Shown here: positions 17,186 to 26,265 of the stretch, piece by piece | Position numbering within the stretch: position 1 is the stretch's first letter | Layout: every line of letters begins with the position of its first letter | From: Candidatus Vecturithrix granuli | GTDB taxonomy: Bacteria > Moduliflexota > Moduliflexia > Moduliflexales > Moduliflexaceae | Direction: 5' to 3' | Assembly: GCA_000739535.1 (NCBI GenBank) | Contig: DF820472.1 | Span: 227,588-291,587 of the forward strand | DNA: 64,000 nt | Made by a program: the position numbers and the translations under genes | Notes under the pieces: model-generated | The model's database searches: none | Told to the model about the DNA's origin: nothing | Seen by the model: only the letters and a program-made list of their open reading frames with translations

Positions 17186-18298
17186 ATGAAACTCTTGCGC
17201 ATAAAAGCCATCATGAAAAAGGAATTCATCCAAATCTGGCGCGACCCGCTGAGCCTGGCGATTGCCTTCTTAATGCCGCTGATCCAACTGTTTATTTATG
17301 GCTATGCGATTACTTTCGATGTCACGAACATTACCACCGTCGTCTATGATCGCGATAAGAGCTTGTTGAGCAGAGAACTGGTGAAGGAATTCGAGCAATC
17401 AGGCTATTTTACGATCAACGCCTATCTTGACCATGAAGATGAGGTGGATGCCTATCTGAATTCCGGGAAAGCGCTGGTCGCTGTGTTGATCCCTGCTGGT
17501 TTTCAAAAACAGGTGAAAACCGGTCATGAGGTTCAGGTGGGCATGATGCTTGACGGCGGCGATTCCAATACGGCCACGATCGCCAATGGGTATATTTCGG
17601 CGATCGGTCAACGGTTTTCACAGCGTATGGCCGGGAAAAAATTGACGCCGCTGATTGATGCGCAAACCCGCGTGTGGTACAATCCTGAACTCAAATCCAA
17701 GAACTTTATTGTGCCCGGACTAATTGCGATCATCATGGCGGTCATTGTGGCGCTGCTCACGTCCTTGACCATGGCGCGCGAATGGGAACGCGGCACAATG
17801 GAACAACTCATTTCCACTCCGGTGAAAACCTCAGAGTTAATTATCGGAAAGCTGATCCCGTATTTCATGATCGGGTTTCTTGATCTGGTGTTTTCCGTCG
17901 TCATGGGCGTGTTCTTATTTGGCGTGCCGTTGAAAGGGAGCGTGGTTCTGTTGATTGGCCTGTCCAGTATTTTCCTGGTTGGCGGCGTCTGTCAGGGGAT
18001 TCTCATCTCGATTATCGCCAAAGACTCGCAGGCTATTGCCAGCCAGATTGCGTTGTTATCAACTTTTCTGCCAGCCTTTCTGCTCTCCGGATTCATTTTT
18101 GCCATAGCTAATATGCCGCGCGTGTTTCAATTCATCACGTACATTGTGCCAGCCCGCTATTATGTCACGATTCTCAAAGGGATCTTCATGAAAGGTGTTG
18201 GTTTATCAATTCTTCTGGGTGATGCCTTGCTGTTAGGCGTGTATGGGATTGTCGTGTTTATTGCCGCCAATAAGCGGTTTCAGAAACGCATAGATTGA
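17186..18298 (+). CDS. ABC-2 type exporter permease (YbhS-like)
   Basis: About 370 residues. A first helix after MKKEFIQIWRDPLSL, a large periplasmic domain (about 55-175), and five helices in the C-terminal half including the conserved TPVKTSELIIGKLIPY loop form the typical ABC-2 layout (YbhS/YbhR, YhhJ). The ATG at 17186 follows a GAGGTG site; the frame extends upstream into the previous gene without a better start. Its last bases run into a dispersed repeat. Confidence 0.9.
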   Translation: MKLLRIKAIMKKEFIQIWRDPLSLAIAFLMPLIQLFIYGYAITFDVTNITTVVYDRDKSLLSRELVKEFEQSGYFTINAYLDHEDEVDAYLNSGKALVAVLIPAGFQKQVKTGHEVQVGMMLDGGDSNTATIANGYISAIGQRFSQRMAGKKLTPLIDAQTRVWYNPELKSKNFIVPGLIAIIMAVIVALLTSLTMAREWERGTMEQLISTPVKTSELIIGKLIPYFMIGFLDLVFSVVMGVFLFGVPLKGSVVLLIGLSSIFLVGGVCQGILISIIAKDSQAIASQIALLSTFLPAFLLSGFIFAIANMPRVFQFITYIVPARYYVTILKGIFMKGVGLSILLGDALLLGVYGIVVFIAANKRFQKRID

Positions 18299-18309
18299 CG
18301 TTTATAGAC

Positions 18310-18365
18310 ATTTGTGTCTCGACTTCGCTCGACAACCGCCCGGACACTGAGCGGAGTCGAAGTGT
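18310..18365. repeat. Dispersed repeat at the start of the second permease gene
   Basis: Inverted pieces TCTCGACTTCGCTCGACA and TGAGCGGAGTCGAAGTGTCATGA lie between the two permease genes. The repeat is a reverse-oriented copy of 13362-13410. It sits directly before, and supplies the upstream context of, the ATG at 18367, where the operon would otherwise be expected to have a tight overlap. Confidence 0.75.
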
Positions 18366-18366
18366 C

Positions 18367-19497
18367 ATGACACATCTCAACTATATGATCGAACGCATCA
18401 AACATATTATCATCAAAGAATTTATTCAAGCTCTGCGCGATAAAAAGAAGCGGGTGTTTATTATTGCGCCGCCGCTGCTGCAACTCTTTGTGTTTGGGTA
18501 TGTCGCCACCACCGATGTGAATCATATCGCGACGGCTTTGTACGATCTCGACCGGTCGCAGCAAAGCCGCGAACTGGTAAGGAGATTTGAAGCCTCCGGG
18601 TATTTTACGATCACGCACGTTCCTGAGTCGGAACATGAAATCCGAGAACTGCTGGATCGCGGAGAAGTGATTTGCGCGATCCAGATCAATCGCGGATTTG
18701 CCACGCAGATTAAACGCGGTCTTCCAACCGATATTCAGGTGCTTCTGGATGGTACAAATTCCAATACAGCGACAATAGCCATGAATTACGCGACGCGTAT
18801 TGTAGCGGAATACGCTCAGGATCTGATGGGAGCAGCGCTTAAAACGGCATTGACGAAAATCGAATTTCGGCCCAGAGTGTGGTACAATCCTGAATTACGC
18901 AGCCGCAATTATAATGTGCCCGGCATTATCGCTTTAATCATTATGCTGATCTGCTTCATGCTCACTTCAATGGCGATTGTCCGCGAACGCGAAGTTGGCA
19001 CTATGGAACAACTCATGGTGACGCCAATCAGACCGTTGGAATTGATTTTAGGCAAAACGATCCCCTTTGCGATCATCAGCTTTTTTGACATGGCCTTAGT
19101 TACGTCTTTCGGCGTCTTCTGGTTCGATGTGCCGATTAAAGGCGCGTTCTCGCTGCTCGTGTTAGGTACCGCCGTCTATTTACTCTCAGTACTAGGGATC
19201 GGCTTGTTTCTCTCCACCATCACCCATAATCAGCAACAAGCCATGATGGCGACCATGTTGTTCTATATGCCCGCCATCTTACTCTCCGGCTTCATCTTTC
19301 CGATTGATAATATGCCAAGGATCTTTCAGTATATCACCTACGTGAATCCCTTGCGCTATTTTTTGGTCATCATCCGAGGCATCTTTCTCAAAGGCAATGG
19401 GTTCGACATCCTCGGGCCGCAAATGGCTGCCTTAGTCGTGCTCGGATTGCTGATTATCGGCGTCAGCGCCCTGCGTTTCAAGAAACGATTGGCATAG
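18367..19497 (+). CDS. ABC-2 type exporter permease (YbhR-like)
   Basis: About 376 residues, a paralogue of the preceding permease: a first helix near KRVFIIAPPLLQLFVFG, a periplasmic domain (about 60-175), VWYNPELRSRNYNVPG, then five helices with TPIRPLELILGKTIPF and PLRYFLVIIRGIFLKG. It completes the exporter. The start is uncertain because a dispersed repeat occupies the usual spacer: ATG at 18367 or 18385 are the choices, and the open frame continues upstream through the repeat to 18295. Confidence 0.88.
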   Translation: MTHLNYMIERIKHIIIKEFIQALRDKKKRVFIIAPPLLQLFVFGYVATTDVNHIATALYDLDRSQQSRELVRRFEASGYFTITHVPESEHEIRELLDRGEVICAIQINRGFATQIKRGLPTDIQVLLDGTNSNTATIAMNYATRIVAEYAQDLMGAALKTALTKIEFRPRVWYNPELRSRNYNVPGIIALIIMLICFMLTSMAIVREREVGTMEQLMVTPIRPLELILGKTIPFAIISFFDMALVTSFGVFWFDVPIKGAFSLLVLGTAVYLLSVLGIGLFLSTITHNQQQAMMATMLFYMPAILLSGFIFPIDNMPRIFQYITYVNPLRYFLVIIRGIFLKGNGFDILGPQMAALVVLGLLIIGVSALRFKKRLA

Positions 19498-19524
19498 GTT
19501 TGTACATCCGAAGCAGAGAGATTT

Positions 19525-20664
19525 TTATCGGATTTTATATTTTGCCAGATAGCCTTTCAATCCTCCATTGTTGAGCGGTTTTTTCCAGGAGGGCCAGAGC
19601 GGAATCTGTTGCAGCAACGCTTCATTGCCGAGATAGATGTAGGCGGTTGATCCCTGACAGCGTTCTTTTAAGAAGGTTCCGAATTTTTGCAAAAGCACGG
19701 CGGTTTCCTGGGCGGTATTTAACCGTCGTCCATAAGGAGGGTTGCAGAGAATTGTCGTATCTTTGAGCGAATCAATCTGCTGGAAAGGCCGGGTCAGAAG
19801 CGTGACCTGTTTTCCGCCGGGGAGCATCTGACAATTCGTTCTCGCGGCCTCTACTGCCGCGTTATCCAGGTCACTGCCCCCAATCAGTCCATGCGGCAGC
19901 GGTCGAATTTGATTGTTACACTCGCGTTTTACACTTTTCCAAAGGGCAGCGTCAAAATCTGGGAGAGACTCGAAGCCAAAGTGCGGACGCAGAAAGCCAG
20001 CCGGGATGTCGCAGACATGCATCAACGCTTCAGCCAGCAGCGTTCCTGAGCCGCACATCGGATCGTAAAGCGGGCGTTCGCCGAGCCAGCCGCTGAATTG
20101 CAGAATTGCCGCAGCGACGGTTTCCTGCATCGGCGCTTCGACCGAGGTCTGCCGGTAACCGCGCCGGTGCAATGATCCGCCGGAGGTATCGAGGCTGATC
20201 GTGGCCTTATTATTGTCAATATACAGGTTGATCCAGATGTCAGGGTGGATCGGATCAATATCAGGGCGTGCATCGCAGGCTTCACGAAATTGATCCACAA
20301 TCGCATCTTTCAGGCGCAACGCCGCATATTGAGAATGGCGAATATAGCTATTGGCGACATTGGCAAATACGGCAAAGGTTTTGTCGAGCGTGAGCAAGTC
20401 TGTCCAGGGCAAAGAACGGGCAATTTTGTAAAGATACCGGTCGCTGTGACAATCGAAGGTCAACAGCGGGGCGAGCACCCGCGTGATCAGTCTGGCCGTA
20501 TAATTGATGCGGTACAAAACGATAGGATCCGCCGAAAAATATACTCCTCGATACGATGGCGCGACATCGGCTGCCCCAAGCTGCGAAAGTTCTTTCGCGC
20601 CCAATTCTTCGAGGCCATCGGCAATCTGGGCAAAAAACCGCTGATTTTTTTGATATGTGAACAT
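19525..20664 (-). CDS. THUMP-domain 23S rRNA guanine N2-methyltransferase (RlmL N-half-like)
   Basis: A 379-residue SAM-dependent RNA methyltransferase. A THUMP domain occupies about 1-160, then DTSGGSLHRRGYR, the SAM motif DPMCGSGTLLAEAL (about residue 200) and the catalytic NPPYG (about 310). This is the layout of the N-terminal half of RlmL and its Gram-positive stand-alone relatives, which methylate G2445 of 23S rRNA. The exact target is inferred. It is convergent with the export operon and stands alone. Confidence 0.88.
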   Translation of the reverse strand: MFTYQKNQRFFAQIADGLEELGAKELSQLGAADVAPSYRGVYFSADPIVLYRINYTARLITRVLAPLLTFDCHSDRYLYKIARSLPWTDLLTLDKTFAVFANVANSYIRHSQYAALRLKDAIVDQFREACDARPDIDPIHPDIWINLYIDNNKATISLDTSGGSLHRRGYRQTSVEAPMQETVAAAILQFSGWLGERPLYDPMCGSGTLLAEALMHVCDIPAGFLRPHFGFESLPDFDAALWKSVKRECNNQIRPLPHGLIGGSDLDNAAVEAARTNCQMLPGGKQVTLLTRPFQQIDSLKDTTILCNPPYGRRLNTAQETAVLLQKFGTFLKERCQGSTAYIYLGNEALLQQIPLWPSWKKPLNNGGLKGYLAKYKIR

Positions 20665-20901
20665 AAATTTTAACTATCTCGACTATGGTAAATTAACTGC
20701 TCAACTATCCGACCTGAGCCTGTGGAAAGGCATGATTGAGACTACCTCAGTCGCATGTAACAAAGCAGGGTTGAATAGTCTATTTTTTTCTTGCGATATT
20801 TTGAGATTTATTTATAAGAATCCCAGGCGCAATAATTTTTTATACGATGTTTCGAGGACTTTGAAGATGGATTCCCGAAGCACTAACTTTTACCCATAAA
20901 T

Positions 20902-22452
20902 ATGAAACGACGCCATATTCCTGAAATCCATTTTTCAATACGGGAGAAGATTTTTTTCATTATTCTCATTCCTTCTCTGTTGCTGTTGCTCATTATTGTG
21001 ATGGATTATCACAACCTCACGCGCCTGGGACAAAGCGCGGAATTGATCCTGTCAAAAAACTATAAGAGCATTCAAGCGGCGCAGAAGGTTCGTCAGCGTC
21101 TGGAAATGACCCGCAATCAGATGTTATTGAGCATCTTCAAGTCTGAAAACATTAACGCGGCAATCACTCCGTCCGACCAGGAGATTGCCGATCTGCTCGA
21201 AGTTTGTCGGAATAATATTACAGAACCAGGGGAACAGCCGATTGTTACAGGGTTATTCAGAAAATATGCGACCTATCAACAGTTGCTCAACAACATGACG
21301 CGGTCTCCGGCGAATGCCCCCCCACTGAACGCCGCATACCTGGATTTTATTTCATTAACCGCCGAAATTGTTGACGATATTAACGCGTTAGTTGGAATTA
21401 ATGAACAAGCCATGGAGAGGGCGGAACGAGAGACCAAAGATTTTGCCCGTACAGCCTTACGCTATTCGATCGGTTTAATGATCGTCGCGTTGTTGTCGAC
21501 GATTATTCTGAGTTACCTGCTTTCCACGCGTATTTCTTCGCCGTTAACGACGTTGGCGAAAACGCTTTCCACCATTCAGGAAGGGAGCGGCAGCTATCCT
21601 GAAATTCCGGTAAAAACCCGGGATGAAATCGGCTTCTTGACTTCGGAATTCAATCGGCTCTTTACTCGTTTGAAGGAATATGATCGGGAAAGTGCGGATA
21701 AACTGCTGGCTGAAAAGGAAAAAGTTCATCAGGCGGAAATTGCCAAAGCGCAATTTATCGCTGATTTGAGTCATCAACTCAAAACCCCAATGACCTCGTT
21801 GAACATGGGAATCGGCATTCTGGCTGAAAATCCCGGTTCATTATCCTCAACAAAACAAAAAAAACTGGTTGAAACGGCAAAAGACGATTGCACCAGGCTC
21901 TCCGCCTTGATTAACGAACTGGTTGATATTGCGCGTCTGGAAGCGATGGTAAAACCTCGTGAGCATGAAGTATTGGATATTGAAAGGGTCACTCAGGAAT
22001 GTATCAAACCCCTTGTACATCAAGCCGAACAAAAGCAGGTTGCCATCGAAGTCAAGATCGAGCCTGGAATCCCGCCCATTTCGCTTGACTCGCTGCGTTT
22101 TCCCTGGGTCATTACGAATCTGATCGGCAATGCAATTCGTTATACGAATCCGGGTGGTCAGGTAGCATTCCATGTGTACAAACAGGAAGAGCGACTGTTT
22201 TTTCAATGTCGTGATACCGGCATTGGGATTGAAGAGAAATATCTGTCGAAAATTTTTCAACGCTACAGTCAGTTTTCAGAACGGGAAAAGAGTGGCACCA
22301 TCGGTTTAGGATTAGCGATTGTGAAGGAGATTGTTGAACAACACGGCGGCAGTATCACCGTTGAAAGTCAAGTTCATCAGGGAACCACGTTTACCTTTTG
22401 GATTCCCCTGAGCAATAAGGCATCTCATTATGAAGAACGCCCTCATTATTGA
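20902..22452 (+). CDS. Membrane sensor histidine kinase (KinB-like)
   Basis: A 516-residue kinase. Two transmembrane helices (about 17-34 and 187-208) flank a periplasmic helical sensor domain; a HAMP domain follows (to about 260), then HisKA with the phosphorylated His291 in FIADLSHQLKTP, and an HATPase with NLIGNAIRYTNPGG (N box), DTGIGI (G1) and TIGLGLAIVKEIVEQHGG (G2). It overlaps the next gene, a sigma-54 activator, by 23 bases, so the two form one two-component system like Pseudomonas KinB/AlgB. The signal is unknown. Confidence 0.92.
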   Translation: MKRRHIPEIHFSIREKIFFIILIPSLLLLLIIVMDYHNLTRLGQSAELILSKNYKSIQAAQKVRQRLEMTRNQMLLSIFKSENINAAITPSDQEIADLLEVCRNNITEPGEQPIVTGLFRKYATYQQLLNNMTRSPANAPPLNAAYLDFISLTAEIVDDINALVGINEQAMERAERETKDFARTALRYSIGLMIVALLSTIILSYLLSTRISSPLTTLAKTLSTIQEGSGSYPEIPVKTRDEIGFLTSEFNRLFTRLKEYDRESADKLLAEKEKVHQAEIAKAQFIADLSHQLKTPMTSLNMGIGILAENPGSLSSTKQKKLVETAKDDCTRLSALINELVDIARLEAMVKPREHEVLDIERVTQECIKPLVHQAEQKQVAIEVKIEPGIPPISLDSLRFPWVITNLIGNAIRYTNPGGQVAFHVYKQEERLFFQCRDTGIGIEEKYLSKIFQRYSQFSEREKSGTIGLGLAIVKEIVEQHGGSITVESQVHQGTTFTFWIPLSNKASHYEERPHY

Positions 22453-23755
22453 TGATGATAAAAATATTCTCACAACCCTGGAAATCTACCTGGAAGAACT
22501 CGGCTTTAGTGTGCAAACTGCTATAACCGGCTCTGAAGGAGTTGAGAAATTCATCAAGCAGAAGCCAGAGATGGTCTTTTTGGACATGAAACTGCCTGAT
22601 CTGAATGGGCTTGAAGTGTTGAAAAAGATCATGGAGACAGATATTCCGACGAATGTGATTATCATCACCGCCTATGCCGCGATTGATACGGCTGTCAAGG
22701 CCATCAAACAAGGCGCGTTTGAATATTTGCCCAAACCGTTTACGCCGGCTCAAATAGATCATCTGGTGGGCATGGTGGAAAAAGTGCGGTCCCTGGAAGC
22801 GGAAATCCGATCCTTAAAAGGGATTGTCCAGGAAGGCGAACTGACGACGCGCAGCCGGAAAATGCACGCGCTCTTGAATATGGCGCGTCAGGTAGCGGAA
22901 ACCAACGCTGCTATCCTCATTACCGGGGAAAGCGGAACCGGCAAAGGGTTGCTTGCCAGATTAATTCACGACTGGAGTTCGAGAGCGGGCAAACCCTTTA
23001 TCACAGTTGATTGTGCGGTGCTTCAGGAAAACCTTCTGGAAAGCGATCTGTTCGGACACAAAAAGGGAGCATTCACCGGCGCGCTCCAGGATAAAGTCGG
23101 AAAACTCAATCTGGCTGATGGCGGCAGCGTGTTTCTGGATGAGATTTCTGAGATGGCGCCAGCGATTCAAGCCAAATTTCTACGGTTTTTGCAGTATAAA
23201 GAGTTCGAAAGAGTCGGCGATCCGACCAATATTCGGGTTGATGTACGCGTGATTACAGCGACGAATCGCAATTTAGAGGAACTGGTTCAAATAGGCGCCT
23301 TCCGTCAGGATTTGCTTTTTCGACTGAATGTGGTCGAAATTGACCTGCCGCCTTTACGTGATCGCCCTGAAGATATTGATATTCTGGCTGACCAGTATTT
23401 GCAACGCTTTTCAAAATTGTACAAAAAACCCGTACAGGAAATCAGTGCGGATGTCTTACAGGTCTTTCAGCACTATTCCTGGCCGGGAAATGTCCGCGAA
23501 TTGGTGAATGTCATTGAACGCGGAACGATTTTGTGCCGCGGAAAACAACTGCTGTTAGCAGATTTGCCAGCGCACATTGTAGATTGCAAGATCAAGAATT
23601 CCTCTCAATCGGAACTACAAAATCTTGTAGAACTCGAAAAAACGCATATCCAACGCGTACTTGCCAGTACGACCTCGATGGAAGAAGCGGCGCGCATTTT
23701 GGGGATTGATCCGGCAACCCTATGGCGCAAACGCAAAAAATATCATCTGGACTAA
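22430..23755 (+). CDS. Sigma-54-dependent response regulator (AlgB/NtrC-type)
   Basis: A 441-residue regulator with receiver domain (1-120; phosphoacceptor Asp52 in FLDMKLPD), AAA+ sigma-54 interaction domain (Walker A GESGTGKG, the sigma-54 contact loop GAFTGA near residue 216, Walker B SVFLDEISEM) and a C-terminal Fis-type helix-turn-helix (MEEAARILGIDPATLWRKRKKY). It should activate sigma-54 promoters after phosphorylation by the upstream kinase. A perfect palindrome and a sigma-54 promoter lie just downstream (23829-23866, 23943-23958), so the next gene is a probable target. Confidence 0.94.
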   Translation: MKNALIIDDDKNILTTLEIYLEELGFSVQTAITGSEGVEKFIKQKPEMVFLDMKLPDLNGLEVLKKIMETDIPTNVIIITAYAAIDTAVKAIKQGAFEYLPKPFTPAQIDHLVGMVEKVRSLEAEIRSLKGIVQEGELTTRSRKMHALLNMARQVAETNAAILITGESGTGKGLLARLIHDWSSRAGKPFITVDCAVLQENLLESDLFGHKKGAFTGALQDKVGKLNLADGGSVFLDEISEMAPAIQAKFLRFLQYKEFERVGDPTNIRVDVRVITATNRNLEELVQIGAFRQDLLFRLNVVEIDLPPLRDRPEDIDILADQYLQRFSKLYKKPVQEISADVLQVFQHYSWPGNVRELVNVIERGTILCRGKQLLLADLPAHIVDCKIKNSSQSELQNLVELEKTHIQRVLASTTSMEEAARILGIDPATLWRKRKKYHLD

Positions 23756-23828
23756 TGAATTCCCTCAAAACCGGGTTTTTTGAAAAATCCCGATTTTTTC
23801 CTGCCAATGAATTTCTGAAAATCCAGGG

Positions 23829-23866
23829 CTTGCATTTTGCACGCTCTATTTCTTGCAAAATGCAAG
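23829..23866. promoter_or_regulatory. Palindromic upstream activator site candidate
   Basis: CTTGCATTTTGCA (23829-23841) and TGCAAAATGCAAG (23854-23866) are perfect 13-base inverted copies with a 12-base spacer. They lie about 77 bases upstream of the sigma-54 -24 element, the usual place for an NtrC-type enhancer, right after the gene for such an activator. A terminator role for the regulator gene is the alternative, but there is no U-run. Confidence 0.65.
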
Positions 23867-23942
23867 AAGGTCATTGTTCTTCTTTTCTCCCTTTGAGTTT
23901 GATCCTCCCATAGTATCGTCATTTCCTGAAAAGTCCTTGAGA

Positions 23943-23958
23943 TGGCATACAATTTGCT
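23943..23958 (+). promoter_or_regulatory. Sigma-54 (-24/-12) promoter
   Basis: TGGCATACAATTTGCT matches the consensus TGGCAYRNNNNTTGCW: GG at 23944-23945 and GC at 23956-23957, with the required spacing. It would start a transcript near 23970, leading into the pentapeptide-repeat gene at 24017. Confidence 0.72.
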
Positions 23959-24016
23959 CTAAAATAATATAAGAGGTTCACATCAATAATCTGATAAGAC
24001 TGAAGGAGAAGTAAGA

Positions 24017-24610
24017 ATGGCGCATCAAAAATATTTCAGTTATTTGAAAAATGGCGTGACATTATGGAATCATTGGCGAGAAAACCACCCTCATGAAATT
24101 CCCGATCTACGAGAAATCAACCTGGAAGGCGCGAACCTGGAAGGCGCGAACTTCAAAGATACCAATCTGGCAGGAGCAAATCTCCGATGGGCCAATCTGA
24201 AAAGAGTGGATTTTACAAACGCTAACCTTTCACATGCAGAGTGTATGATGGCCGATTGTTCTATGGCGTGTTTTGTAGGGGCGAACCTGAGCAATGCAGA
24301 TTTTCGAGGAGCGATCCTGGTCCATGCCAAACTCCAGGAAGCAAAACTTGTGCAGACCAACCTCAGCCAGACCAATGTGACCGGAGCAAATTTTTATGAC
24401 ACCGCCCGCGATGGGTGGAACATCGAAGGAAGCCTGTGTGAGTATGTCTTCTGGGATTGGAGCAAAGAACATCGTATCCCCCAACATGGATATTTCAGAC
24501 CTGGAGAATTTGAGAAACGGTACAAAAATTCTCACACACCTCATCACCCTTTACGGGCAATGCTGCACCTTGTCACGCTTATGTTCAACCGGGTCTCCCT
24601 GGTGGAATAG
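24017..24610 (+). CDS. Pentapeptide-repeat protein
   Basis: A 197-residue protein with tandem A(N/D)LxX pentapeptides between about residues 35 and 130 (LEGANLEGANFKDTNLAG and onward), forming a right-handed quadrilateral beta-helix. The tail GWNIEGSLCEYVFWDW, GYFRPGEFEKRYK is a common cap of a subset of bacterial pentapeptide proteins. The function is unknown; there is no kinase or toxin domain. An AAGGAGAAG site precedes the ATG. It is the likely target of the KinB/AlgB-like pair through the sigma-54 promoter 60 bases upstream. Confidence 0.87.
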   Translation: MAHQKYFSYLKNGVTLWNHWRENHPHEIPDLREINLEGANLEGANFKDTNLAGANLRWANLKRVDFTNANLSHAECMMADCSMACFVGANLSNADFRGAILVHAKLQEAKLVQTNLSQTNVTGANFYDTARDGWNIEGSLCEYVFWDWSKEHRIPQHGYFRPGEFEKRYKNSHTPHHPLRAMLHLVTLMFNRVSLVE

Positions 24611-24617
24611 CAAGCAA

Positions 24618-25922
24618 TCACAACAATAGCTGACGGCTATGCTCCGCGACTTTCCGAAAAGCCGCTGCATATTCTTCGATAAGTTCAAGACGAAATTGCT
24701 TAAACCAGGGAATCGCAAAGCTGATCTCATGAATATGTTCTGAGATCGGGAGCGATCCCCTGGTTTGCCTGACATCGCGTTGTCCAAAAGCAATCATCGT
24801 CGGTTGACCCATGTTGAAGATGTCGGCTGTATGAAAAACAGGATGCAGGTGTAACGGGTCGTTACCGCCTGGGAAACACTGAAGAACGCCTTCGGCTCTG
24901 ACAGCTTCACAAAATTGCTCGCACGATAATCCTCCGAGTTCCTCGCTGCGGTAGAGTCCCTGCGGATAATACCAGCCGCCCATCGTCGAACCTGAATCTT
25001 GCGCCGGACGATGAGGGGCGATCCCCGGAACATCCTCAAGCAAATCCCAGAAATAATTCATGGCCTTCTGAATGGCCTGCATACGTTCAGCATAGTATTT
25101 GAGCTGCACTCTGCCCATTGCGGAACAGGTTTGATTCATGCGATGTTTGTATCCTCCCAGCGGAACGCCGGCATATTGGGCAAGCTGCGGATCGGTAATC
25201 TGATTATCCGGCGGATTAAAGCGCGAGGGGCCGCCAGTGCGTTCATAGTGTCCGAACGCAATACAGCGTTCATAGAGACGGCGATCATTGGTGACGATCA
25301 TTCCGGCTTCGCCGGCCGGGAAGCTTTTGCCGGCCATCATACTCATGGCCCCGATATGCCCGATCGTTCCACATTTGTGACCTTTATACAAACTGCCATG
25401 GGCATGGGAAACGTCTTCAATCACGTACAGGTGATGTTTTTCAGCTATCGGCAAAATCCGATCCATGTCGCACGGATAACCGGCGTAATGCACTACTACA
25501 ATGGCTTTGGTACGCTCACAGATGCGATGTTCAATATCTTCGGGATTGATACACAATGTCTGTGGCTCAATATCGGCAAAGTTAACTGCCGCGCCAAGCG
25601 AGAGGGCCGGAAGCGCGCTGGCCCAATAGGTCATGCCAGGGCAGATGATTTCATCGCCCGCGCCGACGCCGCAGGCCCACATCGCGGCATGAAGACTCGC
25701 AGTACCGTTACAATAGCCTAACGCATATTTCGCGCCGATCCAGGCCGCAAATTCCTGTTCGAATTGTTTTGTTATCTCCGTGCCGCTCATCTTGCCTTGC
25801 CGCAACACCGCCAGTACGGCCTGTTCATCTTCGGCCGTGATAATCGGCCAGGTAAACAGATCGCCAGGATCCGTGCGCACGCTTTGCGGGCCGCCCTGGA
25901 TCGCTAATTTTCGCTCATTCAT
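24618..25922 (-). CDS. DegT/DnrJ/EryC1/StrS-family PLP aminotransferase
   Basis: About 434 residues of a fold-type I PLP enzyme. The N-terminus has WPIITAEDEQAVLAVLRQGKMSGTEITKQFEQEFAAWIG, then the pocket segments YCNGTASLHAA, IICPGMTYWASA, VVVHYAGYPCDMD, EDVSHAHGS and the lysine-bearing SMMAGKSFPAGEAGM, the family pattern. Relatives transaminate keto-sugars or keto-inositols. No sugar-pathway genes lie beside it, so the substrate cannot be inferred. The ATG at 25922 (MNERKLAIQGG) is chosen; the open frame runs on for 127 unrelated codons upstream. It converges with the pentapeptide gene. Confidence 0.87.
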   Translation of the reverse strand: MNERKLAIQGGPQSVRTDPGDLFTWPIITAEDEQAVLAVLRQGKMSGTEITKQFEQEFAAWIGAKYALGYCNGTASLHAAMWACGVGAGDEIICPGMTYWASALPALSLGAAVNFADIEPQTLCINPEDIEHRICERTKAIVVVHYAGYPCDMDRILPIAEKHHLYVIEDVSHAHGSLYKGHKCGTIGHIGAMSMMAGKSFPAGEAGMIVTNDRRLYERCIAFGHYERTGGPSRFNPPDNQITDPQLAQYAGVPLGGYKHRMNQTCSAMGRVQLKYYAERMQAIQKAMNYFWDLLEDVPGIAPHRPAQDSGSTMGGWYYPQGLYRSEELGGLSCEQFCEAVRAEGVLQCFPGGNDPLHLHPVFHTADIFNMGQPTMIAFGQRDVRQTRGSLPISEHIHEISFAIPWFKQFRLELIEEYAAAFRKVAEHSRQLLL

Positions 25923-25944
25923 TTGCATGACTGCTTTCAGTAAC

Positions 25945-26002
25945 GACAAGAATGCAGAATAAACAAGAATTTGAAAATTCCTGCTTCTCTTGCATTCTTG
26001 TC
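25945..26002. repeat. Inverted repeat upstream of the aminotransferase
   Basis: GACAAGAATGCA (25945-25956) and TGCATTCTTGTC (25991-26002) are perfect 12-base inverted copies, immediately upstream of the aminotransferase start. Confidence 0.75.
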
Positions 26003-26265
26003 TTCTCCCTGTCAATCTCACCTTCTCGCTGATCCAGAAGGCTTTTTTGAGGTGATGAAAATTTTTCTCTTGACAACACGCTGATGTAATGCAAAATTTT
26101 TTCACCTTATGCTGTATGTTATCATCCAGAGTGTCAAGCATTTTTTCGAGAAAACCTTGCATCGCCATGGAAATGAAAGCCCGCTTGAGGTGACGTCCGG
26201 AGCATCGCCGGGCAAAAAAGCTGCGTGAGCACCAGGCGACCGATGAGTGTATGGGCGCTATCGCT
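26003..26265. other. Non-coding stretch at the island edge
   Basis: No gene is supported. It holds an imperfect inverted repeat (AGGTGATGAAAATTTT at 26050-26065 against 26093-26107), the TTGACAACACG 19-mer shared with 6303 (26070-26088), and then more GC-rich sequence running into the small frame at 26266. Confidence 0.5.

Noticed and set aside
20657-20899. 80-codon frame between the RNA methyltransferase and the histidine kinase
   Set aside because: No homology, no ribosome-binding site, overlaps the opposite gene start and has the composition of intergenic DNA.
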